NCBI GenBank assembly: GCA_027486415.1
Contig: JAIXPC010000011.1
Location: 293,411 to 357,410 of the forward strand
Reading direction: 5' to 3'
DNA length: 64,000 nucleotides
DNA from: Sphingomonadales bacterium
GTDB lineage: Bacteria > Pseudomonadota > Alphaproteobacteria > Sphingomonadales > Sphingomonadaceae
In this document: one piece after another, positions 18,240-27,382 of the stretch
Layout: every line of letters starts with the position of its first letter
How positions within the stretch are numbered: the stretch's first letter is position 1
Notes under the pieces: generated by a model
Told to the model about the DNA's origin: nothing
The model's input: the letters and a program-made list of their open reading frames with translations, nothing else
Databases searched by the model: none
Position numbers and translations under genes: made by a program

Positions 18240-19220
18240 TTATTGACCCCAGGGCGGGGAGGACGCGATGTCGTAGATCTGCACGGCGCCGACTGGCCGG
18301 CGCGATCCGGGGTCGGGCACCACGAACAGCACGGTGATACGGTGGGCGCGCATCATTTCCAGCGCGTCGTCCACCATGGCGGATTGTTCGATCAGCTTGG
18401 GGGCCGGGGTCATCAGGCGTTCGGCGGTGCCAGCGGCGATATCATCGGCATGGCGCCGCAGATCACCATCGGTGATGATGCCGACCAGATCGCCGCTGGC
18501 ATCGACAACGCCTGTCATCCCCAGCCGCTTTTCGGTCATGGTGATCAACACCTGGCGCATTGGCGTGTCGACGTTCACCAGCGGCAGCCGGTCACCGGAA
18601 TGCATCACGTCGCCCACCAGCCCGGAACGCCGGCCAATGTCGCCGCCGGGGTGCAGGGCGCGGATATCGGCACCAGAAAGCCCGCGCGACCGCATCGCGG
18701 CCACGGCCAGCGCATCGCCCAGCGCCAGCATCATCGTCGATGACGTGGTGGGTGCCATGCTGGCGGTGCAGGCTTCGGGCAGTTGCGGCAACAACAGGCC
18801 GATATCGGATCGCCGCATCAACAGGGAATCGCGGTTGCGCGACACGCCGATCAATTGCACGCCAATCCGCCTGGCGTGGGCATAGAGCGGCTGCAGTTCC
18901 GCCGTGTCGCCGCTGTTGGAAAACACCAGCAGCACGTCGCCCGGCATCACCATCCCGGCATCGCCGTGGGCGGCTTCGGCGGCATGAACGAAATGCGCCG
19001 GTGTGCCGGTTGCGGCCAGTGTGGCGGCAACCTTGCGCGCGATGTGGCCGGATTTGCCCATGCCCGACACCACGACCCGCTGCTTGCAGGCCAGCATCAA
19101 GTCGACCGCTGCGGCAAAGCTGCCGTTGATCATCGCGCCCAGCTCGGCCAGCGCCTGTGCTTCCAGCGCGATCACCTCGCGGCCGATATCCTGATGGAGT
19201 TCGCTCTGCGTCCTCAACAT
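18240..19220 (-). CDS. kpsF: Arabinose-5-phosphate isomerase, KpsF/KdsD family
   Basis: A 326-residue isomerase that converts ribulose-5-phosphate to arabinose-5-phosphate, the first step of Kdo synthesis. An SIS sugar-isomerase domain fills residues about 40-175 (VVVSGMGKSGHIARKVAATL, HAAEAAHGDAGMV, VLLVFSNSGDTAEL), and two CBS domains occupy about 205-320 (LPLVNVDTPMRQVL, GVVDASGDLVGIITDGDLRR). It is the first gene of the minus-strand Kdo operon. The divergent HAD phosphatase gene starts 114 bases away, so the promoter lies in 19221-19333, where I see no confident boxes. Confidence 0.95.
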   Translation of the reverse strand: MLRTQSELHQDIGREVIALEAQALAELGAMINGSFAAAVDLMLACKQRVVVSGMGKSGHIARKVAATLAATGTPAHFVHAAEAAHGDAGMVMPGDVLLVFSNSGDTAELQPLYAHARRIGVQLIGVSRNRDSLLMRRSDIGLLLPQLPEACTASMAPTTSSTMMLALGDALAVAAMRSRGLSGADIRALHPGGDIGRRSGLVGDVMHSGDRLPLVNVDTPMRQVLITMTEKRLGMTGVVDASGDLVGIITDGDLRRHADDIAAGTAERLMTPAPKLIEQSAMVDDALEMMRAHRITVLFVVPDPGSRRPVGAVQIYDIASSPPWGQ

Positions 19221-19333
19221 TCCGTGTCCCGATGGAGCGACCCTGCTGACGGCGAGTTAATCCCGGAACGGCAAATGGTCAATTCTTGTCGCCGTCCTTG
19301 ACAGTCTGGCCTTGCCGGCAAACAGCCTTGGCC

Positions 19334-19978
19334 ATGACCCTGCGCCACCGTTTCATCCTGTTCGACCTTGATGGCACGCTGATCGACAGCGTGCGAGTCA
19401 CCTGCGCCATCATCGATGCCATGCTGGCCGATCGCGGCGCCGCCCATCGCGCCGATCCCGCCATCGCGAAGGCGATGGACGCGGTAGGCGGCGAGGCCAT
19501 GATTGCCGCCGTGATGGGCGCGCACTGCCGCGATCCCGCGACCGAGATCGCCGAATTTCGCCGCCGCCATGCCATGGCCGCCATTCCGGCCGATCTGGCG
19601 TTTCCGGCTGTTCCCTCGGCACTGGCGGCGCTGGATGGCGCCGGGGTGGCCATGGCCATTTGTTCCAACAAGCCCCAGCCCTTGTGCGACAAGATCCTGG
19701 GTGATCTGGGCCTGACCCGTCATTTCCGGGCCATTGTGGGGGCGCGGCCCGGCCTGCCGCGCAAGCCTGCGCCCGATGGCGCCAACGAGGCATTGGCGGC
19801 GCTGGGCGCGGTGGCGGCGGATGCGATCTTTGTCGGCGACAGTGCGGTTGACGTGGCGACGGCACAGGCTGCCGGGCTGGACGTGGCGCTGGTCAGTTGG
19901 GGATATGGGCTGGCAGACGCGCGGCGGGCTGATCCGGCTGCCCCGGTTCTGGATGATCTGATGGCATTGCTCGGCTGA
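19334..19978 (+). CDS. HAD-superfamily phosphatase, phosphoglycolate-phosphatase-like
   Basis: A 214-residue HAD hydrolase from ATG 19334. Motif I is FDLDGTLIDS with the two catalytic aspartates, motif II is AICSNKP, motif III lysine is in GLPRKPAP, and motif IV is FVGDSAVDVATAQAAG. The alpha-helical cap after motif I marks the Gph/PGP type. KdsC-type Kdo-8-P phosphatases are shorter and capless, so this is probably not a KdsC, although its place next to the Kdo operon invites the question. The frame is open upstream to 19286, inside the promoter region for kpsF. Confidence 0.85.
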   Translation: MTLRHRFILFDLDGTLIDSVRVTCAIIDAMLADRGAAHRADPAIAKAMDAVGGEAMIAAVMGAHCRDPATEIAEFRRRHAMAAIPADLAFPAVPSALAALDGAGVAMAICSNKPQPLCDKILGDLGLTRHFRAIVGARPGLPRKPAPDGANEALAALGAVAADAIFVGDSAVDVATAQAAGLDVALVSWGYGLADARRADPAAPVLDDLMALLG

Positions 19979-19994
19979 CGCCGCGCCTGGCTGA

Positions 19995-20618
19995 TCAGGC
20001 GGCTGCCCGGGGCTTCAGGCTGGTGATGCGGGTGCGGAACAGGCGATCCCACATCATGCCGGTGATGGCGTAATTGCCATCCTGCCCTGCATGGTGGTGG
20101 CGCATGTGGTGGGTTTTGACGGCGCGCGCCAGCCGGCCCTTCATCGGCCATTGGTGGCAGGCGTAATGCGCCAGGTCATAGACCACGTAACCGGCCATGA
20201 ATCCAAGGAAGACCCAGCTGCCGGCGCTGCCCAGAACGGCCAGCATCGCTGCCCATATCGCGCCGCCCACCGGCAGGCTGACGATCGGCGGCATCAGGTT
20301 GCGCAGCGGATCGTTGGGCACGCTGTGATGATTGCCGTGCAGCACGAACACGAACTGTTCCATGCGCGCGGAATTGGCGACCCAGTGGAACACGAACCGG
20401 TGCAGGCCATATTCGGTGAGCGTCCACACCAGAACGCCAGCTAGCGCCAGCCCGATGGCTGCGGCGGGTGTCGCAGCGCCACCGCCACGCCAGGCCGCCC
20501 AGCCGATGGCAGGCAGCACCACCAGCCACAGCGCAATGAACGCACGGGCCGATATCACCGTCAGCTTTTCCAGCCAGCGGTTCTCAAACAAGGTGAGTCG
20601 GGTCGTCGGGGCGGCCAT
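19995..20618 (-). CDS. Sterol desaturase / fatty acid hydroxylase family membrane protein
   Basis: A 207-residue membrane di-iron oxygenase. The histidine clusters of the family are all present: HRFVFH, HGNHH, HYACH and HHMRHHH. Hydrophobic segments at about residues 25-45, 52-70, 113-130 and 135-150 fit a four-helix membrane protein. Family members hydroxylate lipids such as ceramides, carotenoids or fatty acids; in sphingomonads a lipid A or sphingolipid substrate is plausible (inference). It converges with the HAD phosphatase gene (16-base gap) and is divergent from a short-chain dehydrogenase gene. Confidence 0.85.
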   Translation of the reverse strand: MAAPTTRLTLFENRWLEKLTVISARAFIALWLVVLPAIGWAAWRGGGAATPAAAIGLALAGVLVWTLTEYGLHRFVFHWVANSARMEQFVFVLHGNHHSVPNDPLRNLMPPIVSLPVGGAIWAAMLAVLGSAGSWVFLGFMAGYVVYDLAHYACHQWPMKGRLARAVKTHHMRHHHAGQDGNYAITGMMWDRLFRTRITSLKPRAAA

Positions 20619-20813
20619 TGCCCGTGCTCTCAGCCCATCGCGCGGCAGCCTGTCAAGGTTGAAGTGCCGTAAAAACCGTGATGCTGCGCCGAATTGACGA
20701 ACAATTGTGGCGGTTGGAAGCGTTGACGAACAGGAAGTGAAACCGAATTGTCACAGTGGTTGCCAAATTCCTGACACTTGCCAAAAACAGGGACCACTGC
20801 TTGGGAAGGCGCC

Positions 20814-21590
20814 ATGACATCCAGCCCATCTGCTGCCGCGTCCCAGCGCATCCTGATCACCGGTGCGTCCGGCGCGATCGGCGGCGCGCTGGCATTGCGC
20901 CGCGCCTCGGCGGGGGCGCGGCTGCTGCTGTGGGGCCGCGATGCGGCTCGGCTGGAGGCCATTGCCGCGCGCTGCCGCGCGCTGGGTGCCGAGGTGGCGA
21001 TCCGTCAGTGTGACCTCGCCGACCATGGCGCTGCCCTTGCCGCCCTGGCCGAAGATGATCTGATGCCCATCGATCAGGCCCTGCTCGTCGCCGGTCAGGG
21101 AGACAGCGCCCCGGCCGGGGCCTTCGTTGAAAGCGCCGAGCAGGTAGCCCGCCTGGCCCAGGTGAATTTCGCGTCCCCTGCGGCGCTGGCAGCAGACCTT
21201 GCGCGCCGGATGGCAGAGCGGGGGCGGGGACGCCTGTTGATCGTGGGATCGGCGGCTGCCTTTCACGCGCTGCCGTTTGCTGCGGCCTATGCGGGCAGCA
21301 AGGCCGGTCTGGCGCGTTTTGCCGAGGCGCTGCGGCTGGCGGTGGCGCCGCGGGGCGTGACGGTCACGCTGGTCTCACCGGGCTTCGTCGACTGGGTGGG
21401 CGGTGGCCGGCCCATCCCGCGCTTGCTTCTGTTGTCGCAGGATCAGGCAGCCGATCGCATCATGGCCGCCTTCGATGCCGGCATCGGCCATGCCATCATT
21501 CCCCGCCGCTTTGCCGCCCTCAGATGGATCGACCGCCTGTTGCCCGGCGCGGTGCGGGCGCGGCTGCTGCGATCGATGGCGCCGCGCTGA
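20814..21590 (+). CDS. Short-chain dehydrogenase/reductase
   Basis: A 258-residue SDR from ATG 20814, with AAGG about six bases upstream. The nucleotide motif is TGASGAIGGALA (TGxxxGxG), the structural motif is seen as LLVAGQGD in place of NNAG, and the catalytic set is S in IVGSAAAF and YAGSK (Y-x3-K). GFVDW follows. The substrate is unknown; the position between a lipid hydroxylase and a capsule gene suggests lipid or sugar metabolism. Its 3' end overlaps the converging LTA-synthase-like gene by 71 bases. Confidence 0.88.
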   Translation: MTSSPSAAASQRILITGASGAIGGALALRRASAGARLLLWGRDAARLEAIAARCRALGAEVAIRQCDLADHGAALAALAEDDLMPIDQALLVAGQGDSAPAGAFVESAEQVARLAQVNFASPAALAADLARRMAERGRGRLLIVGSAAAFHALPFAAAYAGSKAGLARFAEALRLAVAPRGVTVTLVSPGFVDWVGGGRPIPRLLLLSQDQAADRIMAAFDAGIGHAIIPRRFAALRWIDRLLPGAVRARLLRSMAPR

Positions 21591-23061
21591 TCGCCTCCAG
21601 CAATGCGTGATGCAATTGCGCCGGCGTCAGCTGCTGCCGCTGGCCATTGCCGGGGATGGTTGCACCGCAGCCATCGAACCGCACCACCACGAACGGCGTG
21701 TGGCGATCGCCGCCCGGCAGGCAGGCGCCGGGGATCGACGGGCGATGATCGCCGTAAAACACCAGGATGGCAGGACGCTTCAACGCCGCGACATCGGCCA
21801 TCAGCCGTGTCAGCATGGCATCACCCTTGGCGACGAGGCCAAGATAGGCGCTTGACTGTTTGCCGTGGGCGCCGGCCTTGTCGGCGGGCCAGGGGCCGTG
21901 ATTTTCAATGGTGACGGCATGGATCAGGCAAGGCGCAGCGGCGGTGCGCGCACGATCCATCACCACGTCGGCAATCGCATCATCCGATACGTAACGATGC
22001 TCGCCCTTGGCTGGCATCTGAAAGGCTTCGGGGCCGATCATCTCGGCAAATCCCGCCGCCGGCATGATCGCGTCGCGGCTGTAGAAGCGCAGATCATGCG
22101 GGTGGACGAACAGATTGCGCCAGCCCTCGCGCCGCAGCCGGGCAGGCAGGGCGTGGCTGGCTTCGCCCATCGCCGTCAGGAACGGATCAAAGCGGCGAAA
22201 GCCCAGAGCCTCCTCTTCGCGGCCGAAGATCACGCCATATTCGGTGCGGTTGGTGTAGGCGCCAAAGCCCGACACCATCAGGTCGCCATGCACCCAAGCC
22301 TGCGCCCGCGCGGCGGCAAGGCCGGGCAGGGCCAACGCCGGATCGTCGAACAGCTCGGCCGGATCGGCAAAGGATTCGCACTGCACCACGATAACAAGCT
22401 CGGCCGTGGCGGGGGCCGGCAGGCCTGCGGTGCAGAGGGCCGGGTCAGCGGTTGCCACCCAGCGCTGGCGGTAGAGCAGCAGGCTGGCGAGCAGGCCGTG
22501 ACGGGCAAGATCGGTTCGGCAGTCCGGAACCTGCGCCAGGTTGCGCCACGGCGGCAGCATGAGGGTGAGGCGGATCAGCAGCACCGCACCGACAGTCACT
22601 GCTGCGCCGAACAGGTGCAGAGCGGGGGCGGCGACGAACTGCCAGGCCAGAAGGCCGGCAAGGCCGGCGGCGCCGACCGCCAGCATCGCCACCTGCCACG
22701 GCAGCAGCGCCGACAGATAGAATTGCGGGTGTCGAAAGACGGCGACCAGCAGGTTGAGATCGGAAAAGACCAGCGGCTCGCCGAGAACGGCATTCTTGGC
22801 GTTCGAAACCAGCGCCAAAGCCGACACAATGGCCAGCACGAACAGCGAAGCGACCAACGGGCTGCCACTGATGGTCAGCACAACTCCGCTCGCGGCCAGC
22901 ACGATGAGCAGGTGCAGCCACAGACCGACCGCGCTCCGCGCCTGGCGCTGGCGCACCAGGGCATCGGCAATGAAGGTGATGCCCAATATCGCCGCAGCCG
23001 AGAACAGGTCGGCCAAAAACACGCCGGAAATCAAAGAGATGGTAATTACTCCCTTGGCCAT
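21520..23061 (-). CDS. LTA-synthase-like membrane sulfatase/phosphoglycerol-transferase-type protein
   Basis: A 513-residue protein from ATG 23061. About five N-terminal membrane helices (residues 5-170) precede a soluble alkaline-phosphatase-superfamily domain. The domain shows ELVIVVQCESFAD (metal site beginning), VHGDLMVSGFGAYTNRTEYG with the likely nucleophile threonine in TNRTEY, LIHAVTIENHGPW and VFYGDHRPS (metal-binding D-H). This matches LtaS/OpgB-type enzymes and the WcbQ-like proteins of some capsule loci (from memory). It may add glycerol-phosphate or phosphoethanolamine to the polysaccharide in the periplasm. The frame is open to 23139, but the first helix begins just after ATG 23061. 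Confidence 0.8.
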   Translation of the reverse strand: MAKGVITISLISGVFLADLFSAAAILGITFIADALVRQRQARSAVGLWLHLLIVLAASGVVLTISGSPLVASLFVLAIVSALALVSNAKNAVLGEPLVFSDLNLLVAVFRHPQFYLSALLPWQVAMLAVGAAGLAGLLAWQFVAAPALHLFGAAVTVGAVLLIRLTLMLPPWRNLAQVPDCRTDLARHGLLASLLLYRQRWVATADPALCTAGLPAPATAELVIVVQCESFADPAELFDDPALALPGLAAARAQAWVHGDLMVSGFGAYTNRTEYGVIFGREEEALGFRRFDPFLTAMGEASHALPARLRREGWRNLFVHPHDLRFYSRDAIMPAAGFAEMIGPEAFQMPAKGEHRYVSDDAIADVVMDRARTAAAPCLIHAVTIENHGPWPADKAGAHGKQSSAYLGLVAKGDAMLTRLMADVAALKRPAILVFYGDHRPSIPGACLPGGDRHTPFVVVRFDGCGATIPGNGQRQQLTPAQLHHALLEAISAAPSIAAAAPAPRRATGGRSI

Positions 23062-23299
23062 CTCCCGCTGCGTCCTACCCCAATTCGGAACACAGCCAAG
23101 ATATGATGCCGCCGATGCATAGCCGCGACGGGCCGGCATGTCATTACAGAGCTGTTAAGTTTGCCGTGACTATCGTGTGCGCGATAGATTATCACATTGA
23201 AAAGCCAGCAAAATACCAAGGACAGGTTAACAACAGTCGACAAGTGGGCAGCCAATCGCCTATTGGCACCGCGAACAGCATGCGCCGGAGCCGCCGTTG

Positions 23300-24541
23300 A
23301 TGCCCGACATGACGAACACGCCGGTAGCCTGCCGTAACATACTGTTATTACAGGGTTTGATGGGGCCTCTGTTTCGTCGCCTCGGCCAGGGGCTGAGGAA
23401 GGCCGGGCACAATGTCCATAAGATCAATTTCAATGGCGGCGATCGCGCCTTCTGGCGTCTGCCCGGTGGAATCGATTATCGCGGAAGCAAGGCCGAATGG
23501 CCCGACTTCCTGCGCGGTGTCATCGCGCGCCACGGCATCACCGATGTCATGCTGTTTGGGGACTGCCGTGATCACCATCTGGCCGCCACAGCAGTGTGTC
23601 GCGACCTCAAGATCAATGTCTATGTCTTTGAAGAAGGCTATCTTCGTCCTGACTGGGTGACCATGGAGCAGGGCGGCGTCAACGGCCATTCGCAACTGCC
23701 CCGTGATCCGGAATGGTATCGCCAGACGGCAGCCACCCTGCCGCCGGTCCCGCCCCACAGCAAAGTACCATTCTCGTTCCGTCGCCGAGCGATGGAGGGC
23801 CTCGTGTACAACGCAGCCGATGTGCTGACCCGTTGGTACTACCCGCACTGGAATAATCATCGTCCCTGGCACCCTCTGGTCGAAGGCATGGGCTGGGTAC
23901 GCAAGCTGTGGCGCAAGTCCGAACGGGAAGCCGCCGGTGCGTCGCTTGTTGCGAGGCTGGAACTATCGCAGGCCCCCTATTTCCTGTTTCCGCTGCAACT
24001 CGATTCCGACGCGCAAATCCGCATGCACTCCCCCTTCGTGGGTATTGCCGACGCCCTGAAACGCGTGCTTGGCTCATTTGCGGCGCATGCGCCGCCCGAT
24101 GTCCGCCTGGTCGTCAAGGAGCATCCGCTGGATAATGGCGTCCGCGATTGGGAACAGGAAACCCATGATATCGCGGAAAAATTTGGAGTTGCCGATCGGG
24201 TCGACTATATCGCTGGCGGCAATATCGAGACGCTGGGTGCGCGCGCTCGCGGCATGGTGACCATCAACAGCACCAGCGGCACGTTCGGTCTTGCCATGGG
24301 TGTGCCCGTCGTCGTGCTCGGCCATGCCGTCTACGACATGCCCGATATCACGTGCCAGGATGGGCTTGATAGCTTCTGGACCAGGCCCGTGCCACCCGAC
24401 CCAAGCACATTCGCGGCCTTTCGCCGGGTCTTGATCGACAAATGTTTGATTCCGGGAGGATTTTTCTCGAATGAGGCGCTGGACAAGGTCGTTCAGCATG
24501 CGGTTGCGCGGTTTGAAGGCCATCCACTGACGCCGGAATGA
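23300..24541 (+). CDS. kpsS: Capsule Kdo glycosyltransferase KpsS-like
   Basis: A 413-residue protein of the KpsS/LipB family, which adds the first beta-Kdo to phosphatidylglycerol in the capsule anchor. Segments typical of it are LLLQGLMGPLFRRLGQGLRKAGHNVHKINFNGGD, shown here only by its key parts GPLFRRLG and KINFNGGD, VYVFEEGYLRPDW, RLVVKEHPLDNG, GGNIETLGARARGMVTINST and PVVVLGHAVYDMP. The start ATG 23300 has CGGAG nine bases upstream. It is 239 bases from the divergent LTA-like gene and abuts motB, with no gap between the two stop codons. It defines the right edge of the capsule locus. Confidence 0.9.
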   Translation: MPDMTNTPVACRNILLLQGLMGPLFRRLGQGLRKAGHNVHKINFNGGDRAFWRLPGGIDYRGSKAEWPDFLRGVIARHGITDVMLFGDCRDHHLAATAVCRDLKINVYVFEEGYLRPDWVTMEQGGVNGHSQLPRDPEWYRQTAATLPPVPPHSKVPFSFRRRAMEGLVYNAADVLTRWYYPHWNNHRPWHPLVEGMGWVRKLWRKSEREAAGASLVARLELSQAPYFLFPLQLDSDAQIRMHSPFVGIADALKRVLGSFAAHAPPDVRLVVKEHPLDNGVRDWEQETHDIAEKFGVADRVDYIAGGNIETLGARARGMVTINSTSGTFGLAMGVPVVVLGHAVYDMPDITCQDGLDSFWTRPVPPDPSTFAAFRRVLIDKCLIPGGFFSNEALDKVVQHAVARFEGHPLTPE

Positions 24542-25468
24542 TCACGCGGGATCCTGATAGAGCAGCGTCACGCTGATCCGCCGGTTGCGCGGATCAGTGG
24601 GGTTCGACGCGATGTAAGGATCAGTGTCAGCGACGCCCTCGATCCGCCGAAACCGATCCTCCGGGATCCCGGCACCCATCAACAGCCGTCGGGTGGAATC
24701 GGCGCGGGCGGTCGAGAGGCTCCAGTTGGTGCCGCCCTTGCTTTTGAAGCCCAGCGCATCGGTATGGCCACGGACGGTCAGCTTGTTGGGCATATCCTTG
24801 ATGGCGCTCGCCACGATCCGCACGAGATTTCCAGCTGCAGAGGTCGGTGCCGCTGTTCCAAGCGAAAACATCGAAAAATCAGCGCGTTCCACCATGTCGA
24901 TCCGCAGTCCGTCTCGCGTTTTGACAAAGCGAACCTGGCCTTGCAGACCTTTTAGGGTCGGGTCTGCCTCCAGTCGCGCCTTGATACGTTCGGCCACCTT
25001 GTCGAGTTCGGCGTCATCCTGTCCCTTGGCGTCAGCATTGCCTGTCGTCGTTTTCTTGCCGCTGTTGCCGCTCGCCTGACCCTGTTGGCCTGATGCAGAT
25101 TGACTGCCTTGGCCGTTGCCTGGCCGCTTCACCTCCGTATCGTTGCCGGCGCGGGTCACCGGTCGCTTGCCGGTGGTTTCAGGGCGGATGGCACTGCCGT
25201 CAGGAGAGGTGATCGATCTGCCCCCGAACAGGCCATTTGATCCGCCACTGTTCTGCATCTGGATGACAGTCGGCGTGAAGTAATCGGCGATGCCTTTTCG
25301 CTGATCTTCGGTCGTTGCACCCAAGATCCACAGAAGCATGAAGAACGCCATCATCGCCGTGACAAAATCGGCATAGGCAATTTTCCACGCGCCGCCGTGA
25401 TGCGCGTGGCCGTGGCCTTTTACCTTCTTGATGATGATTTCAGGTTCAATGTGACCTTCAGGTTTCAC
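24542..25468 (-). CDS. motB: Flagellar motor stator protein MotB
   Basis: A 308-residue stator subunit. An N-terminal cytoplasmic segment rich in His and Lys is followed by one membrane helix at about residues 31-50 with the conserved proton-carrying aspartate at position 34 (AYADFVTAMMAFFMLLW). The plug and a Gly/Gln/Ser-rich linker follow (residues about 85-150), then an OmpA-like peptidoglycan-binding domain (LTVRGHTDALGFK, LSTARADSTRRLL, RRIEGVADTDPY, NRRISVTLLY). The start is GTG 25468, ten bases after motA. It is adjacent to kpsS with no spacer. Confidence 0.95.
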   Translation of the reverse strand: MKPEGHIEPEIIIKKVKGHGHAHHGGAWKIAYADFVTAMMAFFMLLWILGATTEDQRKGIADYFTPTVIQMQNSGGSNGLFGGRSITSPDGSAIRPETTGKRPVTRAGNDTEVKRPGNGQGSQSASGQQGQASGNSGKKTTTGNADAKGQDDAELDKVAERIKARLEADPTLKGLQGQVRFVKTRDGLRIDMVERADFSMFSLGTAAPTSAAGNLVRIVASAIKDMPNKLTVRGHTDALGFKSKGGTNWSLSTARADSTRRLLMGAGIPEDRFRRIEGVADTDPYIASNPTDPRNRRISVTLLYQDPA

Positions 25469-25478
25469 AATGTCGGCC

Positions 25479-26345
25479 TCATTTTGCCGTCCTCATGCCG
25501 TCAAAGATTTCGCTGAAGCTGGGTTGGTGGGTGGGACTGATGGCCGTGCGTGCTGATTCAATCACCATCGGCTGTGGCTGGCCTTTGAGCGTGGCGATGA
25601 TCACCCGGCGCACGACCAGATAGATTTCGCCGTCCTCGTCGATCACGGCTTTCAATCGAGCTGACAAAGGCCCGACAATTCCGTAGCTTAGCAAGACCCC
25701 GAGAAATGTGCCGACCAGCGCTGAGCCGACCATGGCGCCCAGCACCGCCGGCGGCTTGTCGATGCTGCCCATCGTCTTGATGACGCCAAGAACCGCAGCC
25801 ACGATGCCCAGGGCGGGCAAGGCATCGGACATGGTTTGCAGGCGTTCCACCGGCTTCAGGGCGGCATGGTGGTGCGTTTCGATATGCGTATCAATGACAT
25901 CCTCGACGGCATGTGGCGAAAGCGTGCCCGTGGAAACGACCAGCAGGCGGATGGAGTCGGTCACGAGGCTGATGAAAAAGTGATCCGCTGCGAACTGGGG
26001 ATATTCGGCAAAGATGCTGGATGATTTCGGGTCTTCGATATGGGGTTCGACGGAGGTCGGGCCTTCGGTGCGGAACAGCCGCATCAGCCGCGCGGTGAGG
26101 AAAATGGCGGCGCCATAATCGGCCTTCTTGTACTTTGGGCCTTTGACTACTTTGCCAAGACCGCTTCCCATCTCCTTGATTCCCTTGATATCGGTTGCCA
26201 CCAGAGTGGCGCCGGCAGCAGCGCCGCCGATGATCAGGAATTCGTGCGGCAGGGCGTGCAGCACGGGGCCAAGGCTGCCGCCGGTGATGGCGAAACCGCC
26301 GAACACCATGACGATGAGCACGACAAGGCCGATGATGGACAGCAT
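25479..26345 (-). CDS. motA: Flagellar motor stator protein MotA
   Basis: A 288-residue proton-channel stator subunit with four hydrophobic segments (about 5-22, 35-52, 170-190, 200-222). The conserved proline pair region is ALPALGIVAAVLGVI and AMVGSALVGTFLGVLLSYG. The cytoplasmic loop carries the charged residues that meet FliG (RLFRTEGPTSVEPHIE). It starts 68 bases after the flgL stop and is followed after ten bases by motB, so motAB may be read from the flg operon or from its own promoter; I see no confident promoter in the gap. Confidence 0.95.
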   Translation of the reverse strand: MLSIIGLVVLIVMVFGGFAITGGSLGPVLHALPHEFLIIGGAAAGATLVATDIKGIKEMGSGLGKVVKGPKYKKADYGAAIFLTARLMRLFRTEGPTSVEPHIEDPKSSSIFAEYPQFAADHFFISLVTDSIRLLVVSTGTLSPHAVEDVIDTHIETHHHAALKPVERLQTMSDALPALGIVAAVLGVIKTMGSIDKPPAVLGAMVGSALVGTFLGVLLSYGIVGPLSARLKAVIDEDGEIYLVVRRVIIATLKGQPQPMVIESARTAISPTHQPSFSEIFDGMRTAK

Positions 26346-26413
26346 GACAGGCAGCCGGCTCCGAAAGGGACAAGGGGTCCCCCGGGATTACGGCGCGGCC
26401 GGGGCGGGATTAA

Positions 26414-27382
26414 CTAGCGGATATCGTCCCACAAGCTGAGGCGGGAGACGCGGGCAAAGCTGGCCTGCGCGGCTTCGAGTACCACCGACAGCCGGTCAAG
26501 CCGCGCGATTGCCTCTGCCATATCAGTGTCTTGCAGTTTTGACAGATCGGAGTTCAGCGCCAGTTCCGCCGTGTCGAGCCGGCCTGTTTCAGCATCCAGT
26601 CGGGCCGTGCGGGCCCCCAGAATGGCCTGGGCGCTGGCCAGCCGATCGATATGGCCGTCCATCGCGGCAATGGCTTCATCGATGGCGGGGTCGAAGAAAT
26701 CGGCGCGCTGTTCCTCAAGCGTGTCGGCGAGATGGGCAAGACTGTCGAACAGATTGCGGGCACGCGCTGCCGGCGGCGTGGCAGCTGGTGGCACTGGCGT
26801 GGCTGTTGCTGCCGGCGGCGGGGCGGTGGTGCCAAAAACGTCGGGTCCGTTGACCCCAGCGGCGATGCGACGGCCGATCACGGCGATTTCGGGGGGATGG
26901 CCCAGCCCGGCCCATGCCGCCAGCCCTTCGGCATCGCTGGCATAGGTGGGGGCGGGGCTGACGCCGGCAAACAGTGCCTGGCCATCGGCATCGCGCGCTT
27001 CGGCCAATCCGCGCGCGGCGGCGAGCAGTTCGCGCACCTCCAGCGCCAGCACCTTGCGGTCACCGGCGTTCAGAGTGCCATTGCGGCCAGCCAGCGCCAG
27101 TTCCTTGGCGCGGGCGGCAAGATCGGCGATGGCGGCAATGGCGACCTCGCTGGCCGAAAGGCGTGCAGTCGCGGCATCGATGGCACGGCGCTGCACATCG
27201 GCACCGCGATCGGCCCGGCGCAAGGTGGCGGCGCGGGCGAAGGCGACCGGATCATCGCCGGGACGGGCCATTTTCTTGCCGGTGCTGATCTGTTCCTGCA
27301 CATCGGCCAATTGTTCGGAAATCGACTGCATCCGGCGCACCGCGGCATCATGGCCGACCCGGGCAGAGAGCGGCGGGATCAT
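26414..27382 (-). CDS. flgL: Flagellar hook-filament junction protein FlgL
   Basis: A 322-residue flagellin-like junction protein. The N-terminal helix region has RRMQSISEQLADVQEQISTG and RPGDDPVAFARAATLR, typical of FlgL, and the C-terminal helices are seen in TAELALNSDLSKLQDTDMAE and AIARLDRLSVVLEAAQASFARVSRLSL; shorter key parts are LNSDLSKLQDTDMAEAI. A proline/alanine-rich stretch near residue 190-205 (APPPAATATPVPPAAT) is unusual for the family and probably a flexible loop. The start overlaps the flgK stop as ATGA. It links hook and filament. Confidence 0.93.
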   Translation of the reverse strand: MIPPLSARVGHDAAVRRMQSISEQLADVQEQISTGKKMARPGDDPVAFARAATLRRADRGADVQRRAIDAATARLSASEVAIAAIADLAARAKELALAGRNGTLNAGDRKVLALEVRELLAAARGLAEARDADGQALFAGVSPAPTYASDAEGLAAWAGLGHPPEIAVIGRRIAAGVNGPDVFGTTAPPPAATATPVPPAATPPAARARNLFDSLAHLADTLEEQRADFFDPAIDEAIAAMDGHIDRLASAQAILGARTARLDAETGRLDTAELALNSDLSKLQDTDMAEAIARLDRLSVVLEAAQASFARVSRLSLWDDIR

